The notes beneath the pieces are model-generated. The model saw nothing but the letters and a program-made list of their open reading frames with translations. It did not search any database and was not told the DNA's origin. Below are positions 13,653-14,076 of a stretch of DNA of 14,076 nt, one piece after another. Position 1 is the first letter of the stretch. Each line of letters begins with the position of its first letter. The translations under genes and the position numbers were made by a program. Source of the stretch: Bacillota bacterium (GTDB lineage: Bacteria > Bacillota > Bacilli > Bacillales_B > DSM-18226); contig JAKACS010000015.1 in NCBI GenBank assembly GCA_021821235.1, positions 1 to 14,076 of the forward strand, given 5' to 3'.

Positions 13653-13896
13653 AATTTTGCAGTCGCTTTTGCTCATTTAATTTTTTGATTTCAGCAACGA
13701 TTTCTTTCATTTCGTTTTTTGCATCGGGGTAAAGGCCGTTCCAATGCTTGGCAAGAGCCGGCATCGATTTGGAAATATGGGTATACAGCGCCCATATTTT
13801 CACCTTTTCTGTCACTTCCTTGCTGCTGTCGCCAACAAGGAGCTCACTGTACTTTTCCAACAATGCTTCAAACTGTTCCGCAAAGTTCTTTTCCAT
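13651..13896 (-). CDS. yusU: YusU-like small protein (DUF2573 type)
   Basis: An 81-residue, mostly helical soluble protein with no signal or membrane segment. Its middle, 'KVKIWALYTHISKSMPALAK' followed by 'HWNGLYPDAKNEM', looks like the YusU/DUF2573 family, assigned from memory and from its place downstream of yusN-type genes. Function is unknown. The frame opens at GTG 13905, but the ATG at 13896 has GAGGGTG six bases upstream and I take it as the start. The gene follows the SEDS-family gene by about 42 bases and may share its transcript. Confidence 0.7.
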   Translation of the reverse strand: MEKNFAEQFEALLEKYSELLVGDSSKEVTEKVKIWALYTHISKSMPALAKHWNGLYPDAKNEMKEIVAEIKKLNEQKRLQN

Positions 13897-13938
13897 CGTC
13901 AACACCCTCTTAGATTAGGCTTAAGAAAAAGCCGATTT

Positions 13939-14076
13939 TTACGTTGTCGTTGAAAACATATATTTCTTATAGTGGTAGCGGATTGAAAAAATTAGGCCAA
14001 GTGCAAGCATATTGCCCATTAATGAGCTTCCACCGTAACTGATAAACGGCAACGGAATCCCGGTGATCGGCAAGAG
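13939..14076 (-). CDS. C-terminal end of a FtsW/RodA/SpoVE-family (SEDS) protein, partial
   Basis: The window cuts this gene, leaving 45 codons plus the stop at 13939-13941. The residues '[18 protein letters not shown]' are the conserved signature of SEDS peptidoglycan polymerases, placed between the last two membrane helices. They are followed by a hydrophobic helix ending in a short basic tail '[12 protein letters not shown]'. These proteins polymerise lipid II together with a class B penicillin-binding protein. Which paralog this is (RodA, FtsW or SpoVE type) cannot be settled from the tail, although the 'GIPLPF' form leans to the RodA-like side. It is read leftward and ends about 40 bases before the YusU-like start. 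Confidence 0.9.
   Translation of the reverse strand, partial: LLPITGIPLPFISYGGSSLMGNMLALGLIFSIRYHYKKYMFSTTT

Noticed and set aside
13921..13941. Short hairpin GGCTT / AAGCC after the SEDS gene as a terminator
   Set aside because: The stem is only five base pairs and no T-tract follows on the minus strand, so readthrough into the YusU-like gene is more likely.

Overview
The window looks like a chromosomal core segment from a spore-forming member of the Bacillaceae. The basis is gene content and order: metN-metP-metQ, yusD, yusF-yusE, gcvH, yusI, the fadN-fadA-fadE block, yuzL, a YusM-type proline dehydrogenase, CotF-type coat genes and a YusU-type protein follow the Bacillus subtilis yus region almost gene for gene. 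Strong AGGAGG-type ribosome binding sites, an S-box leader, a FadR-type operator and a CcpA-type cre site agree with this. I cannot name the species. No insertion sequence, phage gene, CRISPR array, tRNA or rRNA is visible.

Layout, left to right. Positions 1-518 are non-coding. They hold a probable leftward promoter region for a gene outside the window (suf operon by synteny) with Fur-like and Fnr/Rex-like sites, a hairpin, an array of about seven 20-22 bp 'TTTATCCG' repeats, and the metQ terminator. Positions 519-3312 are the methionine ABC importer operon metN-metP-metQ, read leftward behind a SAM-I riboswitch. Next come yusD (3451-3801), the overlapping pair yusF-yusE (4630-3960), a 318-base gap with a tiny open reading frame behind a perfect ribosome binding site, then yusI and gcvH (5750-4949). 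Positions 11420-5904 are the beta-oxidation operon fadN-fadA-fadE, read leftward. The 43-codon yuzL (rightward) converges on the leftward proline dehydrogenase gene fadM. Two CotF-type coat genes run rightward and converge on yusU-like and a truncated SEDS-family (FtsW/RodA) gene that runs off the right edge.

How the genes work together. The Met operon imports methionine and is switched off when SAM is plentiful. FadN, FadA and FadE form a cycle that shortens acyl-CoAs, controlled by a FadR operator in the fadN leader. FadM opens proline degradation and appears to be under carbon catabolite repression through a perfect cre sequence just upstream of its ribosome binding site. GcvH is the lipoyl carrier of the glycine cleavage system. 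The coat genes and possibly YuzL belong to sporulation.

I did not find a novel multi-gene system. The best leads are regulatory or very small: the 20-22 bp repeat array, the 8-codon reading frame at 4786-4812, an open stretch ending in ATGA overlap with yusD, the cre site in the fadM leader, and the left-edge operators. Several start codons are reassigned from the longest possible reading frame (yusD, yusI, gcvH, first coat gene, yusU-like), and four genes use TTG or GTG.
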